Source: Acidobacteriaceae bacterium (GTDB lineage Bacteria > Acidobacteriota > Terriglobia > Terriglobales > Acidobacteriaceae). From it: a DNA stretch of 53,758 bases. Position numbers and translations under genes: made by a program. The DNA is taken from contig PKXU01000173.1 in assembly GCA_003132445.1 (NCBI GenBank), positions 3,430 through 57,187 of the forward strand, written 5' to 3'. The notes under the pieces were generated by a model, which searched no databases, was not told where the DNA came from, and saw nothing but the letters and a program-made list of their open reading frames with translations. Positions 17,529 to 26,396 of the stretch are shown here, one piece after another; position 1 is the stretch's first letter, and each line of letters begins with the position of its first letter.

Positions 17529-18389
17529 TCAGTGTACCAGCCGGAGCGTGCGGTTCCAGCGCGTGAGCTGAAAGATGTGAGTGATGGCATAAGCCAGGTG
17601 AGAGAGCCTGCCTCGCACCGAACTTGAGGGATTCCGGTCCCAGTCCTGCACCGACCAGTAGATCAACAGCGGTTTTCCAATAATATTCTCCCGCGGCACA
17701 AAGCCCCAGTAACGACTATCCTGGCTGTCATCACGGTTGTCGCCCAGCACGAAATAATGTCCCTGAGGAACAATCAATTCGCCGTCTTCCACCAGTTTCC
17801 GCATCTGCAGCCACCACTTCCCTTCCAGCCCATAGGCCGGAATGTCAGTGCGCGGAAAATTATCACGAAACATATTGATGGGCGGTTCCAGAAATCGAAC
17901 GTAAGGTTCGTCCAGCGGCTGGCCGTTAATAAAGACCTTCTTATTTATCATCCTCAGGCGGTCGCCCGGCACTCCAACCACTCGCTTGACGAAGTGTTGC
18001 GTCGGATCGACGGGGTAATGAAATACGATGATGTCTCCAGTTGCGATCTTCTGATACGGCAGTAGATGATCGCCAAACCCGGGCCCGCCATAACAGAGCT
18101 TGTTCACCAGCAGATAATCGCCGACCAGCAACGTGTTCTCCATCGATTCAGAGGGAATCTGAAACGCCTGCACCACAAAGGTGATTACGAAAATGGCAAT
18201 GACCACCGTGCCCAGCAACGACTGCAGCGAGCTGATCATGTCGGTGCCCAGCGTGGTAACGACGCGGCGGTGCGAGGGGACGGCCGAAACCTGTGGCGAA
18301 GCGACAGAAATCTCGGGCGGATCGATAGGGGCGTCGGGTGGAACCAGAGGACGGTCCGGCGAAGCGATGGGATGGTTTGACAAATTCAT
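17529..18389 (-). CDS. lepB: signal peptidase I (second of a tandem pair)
   Basis: This is a paralogue of the adjacent signal peptidase. A roughly 55-residue proline-rich cytosolic extension precedes the helix (about 58-77), then IPSESMENTLLVGDYLLVNK with S82. FVKRVVGVPGDRLRMINK carries K135, and LGDNRDDSQDSRYWGFVPRENIIGKP is the conserved box. The end, TRWNRTLRLVH, mirrors the neighbour. It is the gene next to rnc, giving the common lepB-rnc pairing. The two copies have very different N-termini, which may separate their partners or targets. Confidence 0.95.
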   Translation of the reverse strand: MNLSNHPIASPDRPLVPPDAPIDPPEISVASPQVSAVPSHRRVVTTLGTDMISSLQSLLGTVVIAIFVITFVVQAFQIPSESMENTLLVGDYLLVNKLCYGGPGFGDHLLPYQKIATGDIIVFHYPVDPTQHFVKRVVGVPGDRLRMINKKVFINGQPLDEPYVRFLEPPINMFRDNFPRTDIPAYGLEGKWWLQMRKLVEDGELIVPQGHYFVLGDNRDDSQDSRYWGFVPRENIIGKPLLIYWSVQDWDRNPSSSVRGRLSHLAYAITHIFQLTRWNRTLRLVH

Positions 18390-18423
18390 GAAATCTACTT
18401 ATTTGTAAGATGCGAATTCTTGG

Positions 18424-19275
18424 TTACTTATGCATCGCTTGCGATTCCATCGATAGAACAGTTCTTGCCGCTGCTTTCCCTTCTCCTGCCTTCGGTCGAG
18501 AAGCCAGGAACGTCAACAGTTGTCGCGCCGCGTCCTGCTCCGCCGTCTTCTTCGTTGAGCCTTTTGCGCGTCCCACAAACTCCGCATCTTTTCCGTTTTT
18601 GGCCTGCAACCGAGCTTCCACCGTAAACGTCTTGCTGTGTTCCGGGCCTGCCTCTTCGACCAATACATACGAGGGTTGGGGCAGCCCCAGGCTTTGCAGC
18701 GCCTCCTGCAACGCGGACTTGAAGTCTGTTACCGGTAGCGCTCCACCTCCCCGCTGCATGCGCTCCAGTTCGGGCGCAATCACATTGCGGAGCACGAAAT
18801 CGCGCGCTATGTCCAGTCCTCCATCGAGATAAATCGCCGCCAGAATCGCTTCAAAAGCATCTACCAGCAATGCGGTCTTACTGCGGCCGCCGCTTTTTTC
18901 CTCGCCTCGCCCCAGGCGCAGGTAGTGGCCTAATTCCAGTTGCTGTGCCACCCGGATCAAATGACGCTCGCTGACCAGGTGTGCTCGCAACTTTGACAGC
19001 TCGCCTTCGCGAAAATGCGGGAAGCGCTGAAACAACTCTTCGCTGGTCACCAACTGCAGCACTGCGTCTCCCAAAAATTCCAACTGCTCGTTATCGCTAA
19101 CCTTGTACTTACTCTCGCCCGCCTGTTGCGCCTCCTGCTCTCTCGCCTGAGAGCTGTGCGTTACCGCTTGTTCAATGACGGCGCGCCGGCGGAAATGGTA
19201 GCCCAGCCCATGCTCCAGCGCGGTAATTTCCCGTTCTTTCATAAGAGCAAAGTCGACAAGAGCTGCCCACAACAC
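18424..19275 (-). CDS. rnc: ribonuclease III
   Basis: The enzyme cuts double-stranded RNA, maturing rRNA precursors and some mRNAs. The catalytic signature NEQLEFLGDAVLQLVTSE lies near residues 62-79 (metal-binding E and D), and the second catalytic block is ALLVDAFEAILAAIYLDGG. A double-stranded RNA-binding domain covers about 185-260 (DFKSALQEALQSLGLPQPSYVLVEEAGPEHSKTFTVEA, then GSTKKTAEQDAARQLL). The longest frame begins with GTG; ATG at 19242 (MKEREITALEHGLGY) matches the family better. It lies 34 bp upstream of lepB. Confidence 0.95.
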   Translation of the reverse strand: MLWAALVDFALMKEREITALEHGLGYHFRRRAVIEQAVTHSSQAREQEAQQAGESKYKVSDNEQLEFLGDAVLQLVTSEELFQRFPHFREGELSKLRAHLVSERHLIRVAQQLELGHYLRLGRGEEKSGGRSKTALLVDAFEAILAAIYLDGGLDIARDFVLRNVIAPELERMQRGGGALPVTDFKSALQEALQSLGLPQPSYVLVEEAGPEHSKTFTVEARLQAKNGKDAEFVGRAKGSTKKTAEQDAARQLLTFLASRPKAGEGKAAARTVLSMESQAMHK

Positions 19276-19300
19276 TCGGGTTCTGGTTGGTTCTATGAGC

Positions 19301-20224
19301 CTAGTTCTTTAGCGGCGTCGCAGTCGGGCCCGGCGCCGTTCCTACATTCAGCTTCGTCAACCGATCTTTCTCATCGCGCGCAGCTTTGCCCGCCCCCGAA
19401 TCCGGCCGGTCCTTAGTCAGATCGACCGCCTGATCGGCGTACTTCAATGCCTCTGGAACCTTGTTCTGCATATCAAGAGCCACTGCCAACCGCAGCACTG
19501 CAATGGGATCTACCTGCTGCGGAAATGCGTCGATCGATTTCCGCAAATTGGCTTCCGCCTCCGGCCAATTCTTAGCGTCCGAAGAGAGCTTCCCGAGAAC
19601 CGCGTAGGCCTCCGACCGCAAAAAGCCTTTGTAGGACGCTAACTGTTCCGGTGGGTACCCCGACGTCGGAATGTCGGTATCGACCGTCACCAACGCCCGC
19701 TCCGCATCCTTTTTTGATTCAGCAAGACGCTGATCTCGATCCAGATCCGTGTCCCGCGTCCGCTCGGCCAGCACTTGCGCCACTCCCACCAGCGCCTCGG
19801 GATCGTCAGGATCAATCGCCAGGACCTTCTTCGCCATCTCCAGCATCCTGTCCCCATTATTCGCTAGTTGATAGCGCTGCATCGTCGTTCGGTAGAGCAA
19901 CGGCCGCAACTCGCTGTCGGGATATTTCGCAGCGAAGTCGTCGGCCGCTTTTTCCAAGGCAGTCGCATCAGTCAAAGCCGCGGCAGCTTTGTAAGCTGTG
20001 AATTCATCCTGGCTGTTAACCTTCGGGGGACGCTTCCCTGCGGGAGCGGCCGCTTGTCCGGCGGCGGGCGCCGCTTGCCCTGCCGGCGGAGTCTGGGCCG
20101 CCGGCTGACCGGTACTTTGCCCCAAACTCAAGCTGCACATTGTCAAGACGGCGGCCAACAACGCGCCCAATCCCGCAATCAAAACTCCACCCGGCACTAC
20201 AGTCACGATCCCTGCTCGCTTCAT
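19301..20224 (-). CDS. exported TPR-like protein with proline/alanine-rich linker
   Basis: A signal peptide or anchor (about residues 6-33) is followed by a low-complexity Ala/Pro/Gln linker (about 35-63). A helical repeat region to residue 290 has TPR-like spacing (for example ALVGVAQVLAERTRD, AYAVLGKLSSDAKNWPEAEANLRKSIDAFP and ALKYADQAVDLT). A good ribosome binding site (GAGGAG) lies 6 bases before the ATG. TPR domains usually mediate protein-protein contacts; no enzymatic motif is visible. It lies between another TPR protein and rnc on the same strand, and no specific role is claimed. Confidence 0.75.
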   Translation of the reverse strand: MKRAGIVTVVPGGVLIAGLGALLAAVLTMCSLSLGQSTGQPAAQTPPAGQAAPAAGQAAAPAGKRPPKVNSQDEFTAYKAAAALTDATALEKAADDFAAKYPDSELRPLLYRTTMQRYQLANNGDRMLEMAKKVLAIDPDDPEALVGVAQVLAERTRDTDLDRDQRLAESKKDAERALVTVDTDIPTSGYPPEQLASYKGFLRSEAYAVLGKLSSDAKNWPEAEANLRKSIDAFPQQVDPIAVLRLAVALDMQNKVPEALKYADQAVDLTKDRPDSGAGKAARDEKDRLTKLNVGTAPGPTATPLKN

Positions 20225-20330
20225 GCGTTCTCCTCAAACTTCAACGATTCTGACGTCAATATCGGTCTGATCCCGTCCGCAAGCGTGCATTGTATCGTAG
20301 CGTCCAGAACATCAGCAGGCTTCCTGAGAC

Positions 20331-20361
20331 TCAAGCCCGAGGTTCAAGCCCGAGGTTCAAG
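20331..20361. repeat. 13-bp tandem repeat just after a TPR gene
   Basis: TCAAGCCCGAGGT occurs perfectly at 20331-20343 and 20344-20356, with a partial TCAAG third copy. It lies 17 bp beyond the stop codon of the minus-strand gene ending at 20378. Confidence 0.85.
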
Positions 20362-20377
20362 TTACGAGCGGATCGCC

Positions 20378-21958
20378 CTACTGCGGTTTCGCCGGAGGCT
20401 CGTACGCCTGTTGCAGCCCACGCTCCGCGGCTGCCTTTACTTCCGGCAACTCGGCCCCCGCAGTCAGGGCCGCACGATACTCGTTCATTGCCGCCTCGCG
20501 ATCCTCTTTCATATCGAGGATCCTTCCCAGGTATACGTGCGACCACGCCACCACCTTGGGATCTTTCGTCGCCTGGATCGCCTTCTGAAAATTATCCAGG
20601 GCGCCTTCGCGGTTCTTGTTAGCCACCGCTACCTGCGCCAGGATAAACAGCGCCCGCCCTTGGTCTCCTATTTTGCGGTCCAGCGCCTGCTGCGCCAGTT
20701 CCTGCGCGCCTTTAGGATCATTCGCTTCCAGCCGTTTTTCCGCCGTCACCAGAATCCGGCGGTCTTCCATACGCGACAGTTGCACCAACTCCGGCGATGT
20801 GACGTCGGCGAATTGCACTTCGTTCACAGCCTTCTGTTGCGCCTTTATATCAATATTGTCCAGCATGTCCGCATACGCGCTGCGCAATCCCGCCGGATCT
20901 TTTTCGAAGGCCAACAGGGAGGTGTAGAAATATTTCGTCAGAATATACCCTTGCTTTACCGCATCGTCCACCGCCTGTAAGCGCATTGCCTCCGCCGTCT
21001 GCTTGTTGCCGCTAGTCCGAATCTCGATCGCTCGCACCAGGCACTCGGTCACCAGCAGCGAAATATCGCGCTTGAAATTCTCTTCCAGTGGCGCACGCTT
21101 CACTGACAGCAACAGCGGATCGAGCCGCTTGATGGATGTCGGGTGTTTGTCCGCCATCGGATCCAGGAGATAATGCAGATATGTATGCCGGATTTGCGGC
21201 ATCTTCAGCGGATCAACCGAGTTGGGGTCCGGCGACGGAAACAACACCACGTAATAATCGCTGCCGTAATTGCGGGCATTCGCCTGGTTCGGATCTCCCA
21301 TGAAATCCAGATAAATCGTGAAGTTCCGTCCCAGATATCCGCCCGATTGCAGCTTCAGGTAGATATCGGTATCGAAGACCATCTTGGCCAGCGGCACGTG
21401 ATAGCGCTCCACCAGGCCGGCGTAATTCGCCTTGTGCCGCTCCCAGATTGCATGCAGTCCGGCCTTGTCGTAAAACTGCTCGAGCTGAGCGCCAAAAGCG
21501 GCGATCGGCGCCGCATCCGGAGGCAAATCGTCTTCTTTCACTTTGGGAAGAAACTGCGGCGGCCCATGCAGATACAACGCCAGAGAGACGTACTGCGAAA
21601 GATCATGCGCGGGATCTCTTGCCTGATGTGCCAGGTACCAATCGCACATCGTGTTGGTAATGGTCTGCGCCTCCGCCGAGTTTCTGAGGTTGCGCTCCAC
21701 TTCCGCCCGGATGTTCAGCCTCTGCGCATCGGAAATGTTCAGGTCGACGTTATAGCCGCAGGTGTTCATCGCCGTCAGCACAACGAACAACGTCTCGCTC
21801 GTATCCAGGGAAATCCGATTACCGTTGTCCGCCGCACACAGCGGCGCCAGCAGCCCGAAGCAAGCCGCCACCACCAGATATCGAAGCCCACAACGAAGTC
21901 CACCTCGAACTTCACAACCCAGGAAACGCCTCAGGAATCCCTCCCGCAGGATGGCCAA
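20378..21958 (-). CDS. exported protein: degenerate peptidase-like domain plus C-terminal TPRs
   Basis: Function is unknown. The longest frame uses a TTG start followed by an unusually long basic leader and a signal peptide (about 25-43, ending PLCAA). Residues about 50-330 form a domain containing IRHTYLHYLLDP (H258, H262). This resembles a gluzincin HExxH zinc motif in which the catalytic glutamate has been replaced by threonine. Residues about 425-515 are TPR-like (AQELAQQALDRKIGDQGRALFILAQVAVANKN, then ALDNFQKAIQA). It could be an inactive peptidase scaffold. The start is doubtful, as later GTG codons would shorten the leader. A promoter lies upstream at 22009-22037. Confidence 0.7.
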   Translation of the reverse strand: MAILREGFLRRFLGCEVRGGLRCGLRYLVVAACFGLLAPLCAADNGNRISLDTSETLFVVLTAMNTCGYNVDLNISDAQRLNIRAEVERNLRNSAEAQTITNTMCDWYLAHQARDPAHDLSQYVSLALYLHGPPQFLPKVKEDDLPPDAAPIAAFGAQLEQFYDKAGLHAIWERHKANYAGLVERYHVPLAKMVFDTDIYLKLQSGGYLGRNFTIYLDFMGDPNQANARNYGSDYYVVLFPSPDPNSVDPLKMPQIRHTYLHYLLDPMADKHPTSIKRLDPLLLSVKRAPLEENFKRDISLLVTECLVRAIEIRTSGNKQTAEAMRLQAVDDAVKQGYILTKYFYTSLLAFEKDPAGLRSAYADMLDNIDIKAQQKAVNEVQFADVTSPELVQLSRMEDRRILVTAEKRLEANDPKGAQELAQQALDRKIGDQGRALFILAQVAVANKNREGALDNFQKAIQATKDPKVVAWSHVYLGRILDMKEDREAAMNEYRAALTAGAELPEVKAAAERGLQQAYEPPAKPQ

Positions 21959-22008
21959 TCAAAGCCTACTCAACTCGCTGAATTGACGATAGGCGGAGAA
22001 CATCACCC

Positions 22009-22037
22009 AGTTTAAGGTGTCGCAGCCGGAGGGTCAA
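22009..22037 (-). promoter_or_regulatory. sigma-70-type promoter for the TPR protein gene
   Basis: On the minus strand, TTGACC (22037-22032), 17 bp spacer, TAAACT (22014-22009). It lies 51 bp upstream of the TTG start at 21958. Confidence 0.5.
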
Positions 22038-22165
22038 ACCTGGCGGGGGGTAGTATATACGGGCACAAGATTCTAATGCTCCCTCACGTTCCTGTCTGAA
22101 AAAAATCAGCTTCGGGCTTGTGCGCGGACGCCGTTGCCACCTACCGGCAAATCCCACCACAACTA

Positions 22166-22194
22166 TTGCCTCTGCACAGGTTGAGGCGTATATT
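22166..22194 (+). promoter_or_regulatory. sigma-70-type promoter before the broken lipoprotein gene
   Basis: TTGCCT (22166-22171), 17 bp, TATATT (22189-22194). It lies 31 bp before the ATG at 22225 and would also carry transcription into the histidine kinase gene. Confidence 0.5.
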
Positions 22195-22224
22195 TGTCAA
22201 CCTTCCTGGGCCAGAGAAGGAAGC

Positions 22225-22503
22225 ATGGATATAATTTCACGTTCCCTTCTGTGTGTGGCAATTGCGATAATCGCACCTCTCGCAGGTTGTGGCATCGTGA
22301 TTAATCAGCCCGCGAATGGTTCGCAGATAACGAGTCATCAACAATGTATGCTCTGAGCAATGGCTCTCATACGTTGGTGGTATCTGGCAGCAGCTCGGTG
22401 GGGTACAACACGAGTGCAACATCTACTTTTACAGTGACGGCGTCGCCGCTGTCTTACTCGTGCCCGACTGGCGGCTGGCCGAAGAAGCTCTCGGGAACCG
22501 CTG
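22225..22503 (+). pseudogene. truncated lipoprotein / Ig-like repeat protein remnant
   Basis: The ATG at 22225 follows a good AGAAGGA site and opens a lipoprotein signal peptide (MDIISRSLLCVAIAIIAPLAGCG, read in two parts; lipobox LAGC). The mature start VINQPANGSQITS resembles bacterial Ig-like proteins that begin with INQPANGS. This frame stops at 22356. A second frame from about 22344 continues in the same style (YALSNGSHTLVVSG, then SATSTFTVTASP) and runs into the kinase start. The two pieces look like the ends of one Ig-like domain joined by an internal deletion plus frameshift. Its promoter and ribosome binding site are still intact. Confidence 0.55.
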
Positions 22504-24069
22504 ATGCAAGCAGACGAAAACGAGGAGAAGTTACTGCAATCGGTAGCATTGCAAAATGCCCAGGCCGTTCTCCTCGCCCGGGAGCGCGCGGAGCGCGAGC
22601 TTCGGGAATCCAATGAGCGCATCACCAACATTCTTGAAAGTATCAGCGACGCCTTCGTCGTCTTCGACAAGGAATGGCGCTTCAGCTATGTAAATCCGCA
22701 GGCGGAACAAGTCGTCCGGCCGCTGAATAAGTCCCGCTCCGTCCTTCTCGGCAAGAATTTCTGGACTGAGTTTCCCGAGCTTGTCGGTACTCCTGTGGAG
22801 ACGAACTTTCGCCGCTCCGTGGCCGAACGCGTGAAGGTGGAATTTGAAATATTTTATCCGCCCTTGAATGCGTGGTTTTACGTTCGCGCCTATCCCGGGC
22901 GCGACGGTCTTTCCGTCTATTTTCTCGACATCACCAGTCAGAAGAATGCAGCCGAAACTGTACGTGTAAGCGGCGAGCGCCTCCACGCCGTCTTCAATCA
23001 GGCCGCCGTGGGCATCTCCATCGTGTCGCTGGATGGCCGCTTCGTAGAGGTGAACCAGAAGTGTTCCGACATTCTCGGCTACTCCGTGGAGGAGTTGAAA
23101 AAGTTGAGGGTTTCCGATGTGACTCATGCGAATGACCAGGAAACGACCCGTTCCTTTATCGGCCGTTTGCTCGCCGGTGAGATTTCGCACTTCGCTTACG
23201 AGAAACGCTACGTGCGCAAGGATGGCAGCTTCGTTTGGAGCCTGACCACGGTGAATTTCCTCAAAGACGCGGAAGGCAAACCGCAATTCTTACTCGGCGT
23301 GCTCGAGGACATCACTTCGCGCAAGCTGGCTGAGGCCGCGCTCCGCGAAACTCACGACCATCTCGAAAAAAGAGTTGAGGAACGAACTACGGCACTTAAA
23401 GAGGCTAACGACGCATTGCGTGACCTTTCCGGCCGGCTCCTGAAGGTGCAGGACGATGAACGCCGTCGTTTAGCGCGCGAGCTTCACGACAGCGTAGGTC
23501 AGATTCTGGCTGCGCTCAGCATGAACATCGCAGCGGTGCAGTCGCAGGTATATAAACTCGATGCGCTTGGAGCCAGAGCTGCTCTCGAGAATGCGCAGTT
23601 AGTGCAGCAAGCCTCCACTGAGATCCGTACTCTCTCGCATCTTCTCCATCCGCCGCTTCTGGAGATTGCTGGCTTGGCGTCCGCGCTTCGCTGGTATGTA
23701 GACGGGTTTTCGGAGCGCAGCCAGATCAAAGTGGATATGGAAATCCCTTCGGACTTTAGCCGCTTGCCGAACGACACCGAGCTCGCCATCTTTCGCATTG
23801 TGCAGGAATGCCTGACCAACATCCACCGCCATGCGGGCAGCTCTACAGCATCGATCCGGATCCAGCAGGATGGGAGTCGTCTCAGAGTTGAAGTTCGTGA
23901 TTACGGCAAGGGTATTCCTCCCGCAAAGCAACGGGTGATACTTGACTCGAGTCGCGGCGGAGTGGGCTTCGGTGGAATCCGAGAGCGCCTGCGGCAGCTG
24001 GGCGGCACTCTAGAAATCAAATCCAACGGAACGGGAACCGTGGTGAGCGCCACTCTGCAGCTCACTTAA
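22504..24069 (+). CDS. cytosolic PAS-domain sensor histidine kinase (HisKA_3 type)
   Basis: The kinase autophosphorylates on histidine and would pass the phosphate to a LuxR/NarL-type response regulator. It has two PAS domains (about residues 38-145 and 157-275) and then a coiled coil (278-318). The dimerisation box RRLARELHDSVGQIL contains H328. The HATPase domain covers about 425-520, with N439 in QECLTNIHRHA, the RDYGKG box and GVGFGGIRERL. There is no membrane helix, so it senses an internal signal. No response regulator is adjacent, so the partner is elsewhere. The start ATG lacks a clear ribosome binding site and lies in the tail of a decayed lipoprotein gene, so the N-terminus may have been rearranged. 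Confidence 0.92.
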   Translation: MQADENEEKLLQSVALQNAQAVLLARERAERELRESNERITNILESISDAFVVFDKEWRFSYVNPQAEQVVRPLNKSRSVLLGKNFWTEFPELVGTPVETNFRRSVAERVKVEFEIFYPPLNAWFYVRAYPGRDGLSVYFLDITSQKNAAETVRVSGERLHAVFNQAAVGISIVSLDGRFVEVNQKCSDILGYSVEELKKLRVSDVTHANDQETTRSFIGRLLAGEISHFAYEKRYVRKDGSFVWSLTTVNFLKDAEGKPQFLLGVLEDITSRKLAEAALRETHDHLEKRVEERTTALKEANDALRDLSGRLLKVQDDERRRLARELHDSVGQILAALSMNIAAVQSQVYKLDALGARAALENAQLVQQASTEIRTLSHLLHPPLLEIAGLASALRWYVDGFSERSQIKVDMEIPSDFSRLPNDTELAIFRIVQECLTNIHRHAGSSTASIRIQQDGSRLRVEVRDYGKGIPPAKQRVILDSSRGGVGFGGIRERLRQLGGTLEIKSNGTGTVVSATLQLT

Positions 24070-24127
24070 CACGCCACGAACTCCGTGGTCTCGCCCCAGT
24101 CGAATTAAAAGCGGTTCTGGTTGGTCA

Positions 24128-26026
24128 ATGTTACCGCGGTCATCTATTCTGATGACTCCGGCCCCAGAGACAATTTACCGGAGTCAACCATTCTCCCGGA
24201 TGGAAACAAAGTTACATTTCGACCGGCGCATTCTCCTGTTGGCGCTTCTTTTAGCCGGCATGACGCTCGCTGTCTTCTCCCCAGTCATTTCGTTTCAATT
24301 CATCAACGTGGATGATCCCGTTTACATCAGCACCAACAGTCATGTGCAGCAGGGATTGAATTGGCATACTGCAGCGTGGGCGTTAACCTCGCTGGAGGCT
24401 GCTAACTGGCATCCCCTCACCTGGCTATCTCACCTGTTGGATGTAACGCTCTACGGCCTAAATTCTCACGGGCATCACGCGACCAGTCTGCTCATCCACA
24501 CGCTGAATGTCGTTTTGCTTTTTTTGTTGCTTCAACGCATGACTGGAGCGCTTTACAAAAGCGCTGTGGTTGCCGCGCTCTTTGCCGTGCACCCGCTTGC
24601 CCTGGAATCAGTGGCATGGATTGCCGAGCGCAAGAATCTTCTGTCCACTCTGTTTCTCTTACTGACTCTGTGGATGTATGTGGAGTATGTGCGCAAGCCC
24701 GGAGTGCTCCGCTATTTACTGGTGGCGTTTCTATTCATGCTGGGCTTGATGGCAAAGCCAATGCTGGTGACTTTGCCGCTTGCGCTGCTCTTGTTCGACT
24801 ACTGGCCGCTTAGACGTTTGGGCTTCGCGCAGAAATCGCCGAGTTCAGGCGAATCATCCGCCACAGTCTTCTTCTGGCGATGCGCGGAAAAGTTACCTCT
24901 GCTGCTGTTGTCGGCGGCAAGCGCAGTGCTGACCATGAAGGCCCAGGCGCTCGATTCTGAAATTAAATTTGTTCCGCTGTCGTCAAGAATTGCGAATGCA
25001 ATACTCTCCTACGGAACCTATTTGTGGCAGATGGTGTGGCCGTCCCGGCTCGCAATTTTCTATCCCTATCGCGACCGGGCGATCTATTCGTGGCCGATCA
25101 TAGCTTGGCTGCTCTCCATCTGCCTGATCAGCGCGCTTGCGCTGTGGCAAATCAAGAAACGCCCTTACCTAGCAGTCGGCTGGTTCTGGTATCTCGGGAC
25201 ATTGGTGCCGGTATTAGGATTAGTACATGTCGGCGACATCGCACACGCCGATCGCTACACTTATGTTCCGCTCATAGGAATATTTATTGCGATCGTCTGG
25301 GCCGGCGCCGAACTGGCAGATCGTTTTCCCGCATTCCGCTACGCACCGATCTGTGCCGCGGGACTGGCAGTGGTCGCGCTGGCCAGCATAACCACCCATG
25401 ATATTTTCTATTGGCATGATGGCATCGCAGTTTCCGAGCACTCACTCGCGGTCAGCGAACCGAATTGCCTGATGGAACGGGCGCTAGGCGAGGCTTTGTA
25501 CGGTCAAGGCCGCATCGACGAAGCGCTCGAGCACTTGAACCGCTCCGCTCAAATTCAACCAACCGACACAGCTTTCTTTGAAATTGGCACCATCAAGTTG
25601 CTGCAGAAGAAACTCGATGAAGCGAAATTTTATTTTGAGCAGGCCCTGCTCTATCCTGGCGATGCCACCACTTTGGCGCAAGTCCATAACAGTCTGGCGG
25701 TAATCGACATGCAGCAAGGATCGCTGGCGGATGCGGAAAAACATTTTCGGGAATCCATCGCACTTGACCCTCTTTCCGCTCGCCATCGTGAAGCCTTCGG
25801 ATGGCTCCTGGTAAAGGAAGGCAGGTACGACGAGGCCATCGCGCAGTACGAGCAGGCGGTCAAGATTGCACCGGACGCTTTAGCTTATTTTTCCCTGGGC
25901 TCCGCGTTGGAAGAAGAACGCAAGCTCCCACAGGCGGCCGATGCTTATCGCAAGACGCTGGCGCTGGCACCAGGATTTGAGCAAGCTCAACTCCGGCTCA
26001 AAGTCATCACGGGCAATCAACAATAG
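24128..26026 (+). CDS. TMTC-like membrane protein with C-terminal TPRs (possible glycosyltransferase)
   Basis: About ten transmembrane helices (residues 30-435) are followed by about six TPRs (about 437-630). The layout and motifs (a DDP near the first loop, NWHPLTWLSHLLD, then VHPLALESVAWIAERKNLLSTLFLLL and LLFDYWPLRRL) resemble the eukaryotic TMTC O-mannosyltransferases and their many bacterial relatives. In that family the early acidic pair is catalytic, using a lipid-linked sugar on the outer face. Substrate here is unknown. The start is uncertain: ATG at 24128, 24152 or 24200, with METKLHFDRRILLL at 24200 giving the most natural N-terminus. Confidence 0.8.
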   Translation: MLPRSSILMTPAPETIYRSQPFSRMETKLHFDRRILLLALLLAGMTLAVFSPVISFQFINVDDPVYISTNSHVQQGLNWHTAAWALTSLEAANWHPLTWLSHLLDVTLYGLNSHGHHATSLLIHTLNVVLLFLLLQRMTGALYKSAVVAALFAVHPLALESVAWIAERKNLLSTLFLLLTLWMYVEYVRKPGVLRYLLVAFLFMLGLMAKPMLVTLPLALLLFDYWPLRRLGFAQKSPSSGESSATVFFWRCAEKLPLLLLSAASAVLTMKAQALDSEIKFVPLSSRIANAILSYGTYLWQMVWPSRLAIFYPYRDRAIYSWPIIAWLLSICLISALALWQIKKRPYLAVGWFWYLGTLVPVLGLVHVGDIAHADRYTYVPLIGIFIAIVWAGAELADRFPAFRYAPICAAGLAVVALASITTHDIFYWHDGIAVSEHSLAVSEPNCLMERALGEALYGQGRIDEALEHLNRSAQIQPTDTAFFEIGTIKLLQKKLDEAKFYFEQALLYPGDATTLAQVHNSLAVIDMQQGSLADAEKHFRESIALDPLSARHREAFGWLLVKEGRYDEAIAQYEQAVKIAPDALAYFSLGSALEEERKLPQAADAYRKTLALAPGFEQAQLRLKVITGNQQ

Positions 26027-26155
26027 CATCCAGCTTTCTGCAAGCCGCTCCCACTTTCCACCCGCAAATCCGCCTAAGCAAAGATCTTGTTAGCACGTTA
26101 GGTCTAGCCTACTGGTAACCTCGCTATCTGACTCCAGCGCGCCCATACTTCCGCA

Positions 26156-26296
26156 ATGTCCTTTACTCAAGTTTTTATCGGCTTCCTGCAACCGGTAGCG
26201 CTCGGATCGGGCACGGTTTTCATCTTGTTATTCATCCTTGGCCTCAAGACGCCCCGTCGTTCGCCCGCCACGATCGCCCGCAGAACGCAGCGATAA
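26156..26296 (+). CDS. possible 46-residue membrane peptide
   Basis: ATG at 26156 to TAA at 26296. One hydrophobic helix (about residues 10-29, PVALGSGTVFILLFILGL) is followed by a strongly basic tail (KTPRRSPATIARRTQR), which would place the C-terminus in the cytosol. No convincing ribosome binding site is visible, so this is a tentative call. It lies 100 bp before the phosphate-transport pair. The remainder of the gap 26027-26396 shows nothing recognisable. Confidence 0.3.
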   Translation: MSFTQVFIGFLQPVALGSGTVFILLFILGLKTPRRSPATIARRTQR

Positions 26297-26396
26297 CCCG
26301 CCTCGCATTTGCCTGTCCCACGCAGCGCGTGAGATATTACTCTGCTCTTGGGGTTCGCCTCGTCTTTGACTCCATGAGCCAGAGTGAACCGTCCCC

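Noticed and set aside
19868..20980. 370-codon plus-strand frame across the TPR genes
   Set aside because: Arginine-rich, no motif, and it spans two real minus-strand genes and their gap.
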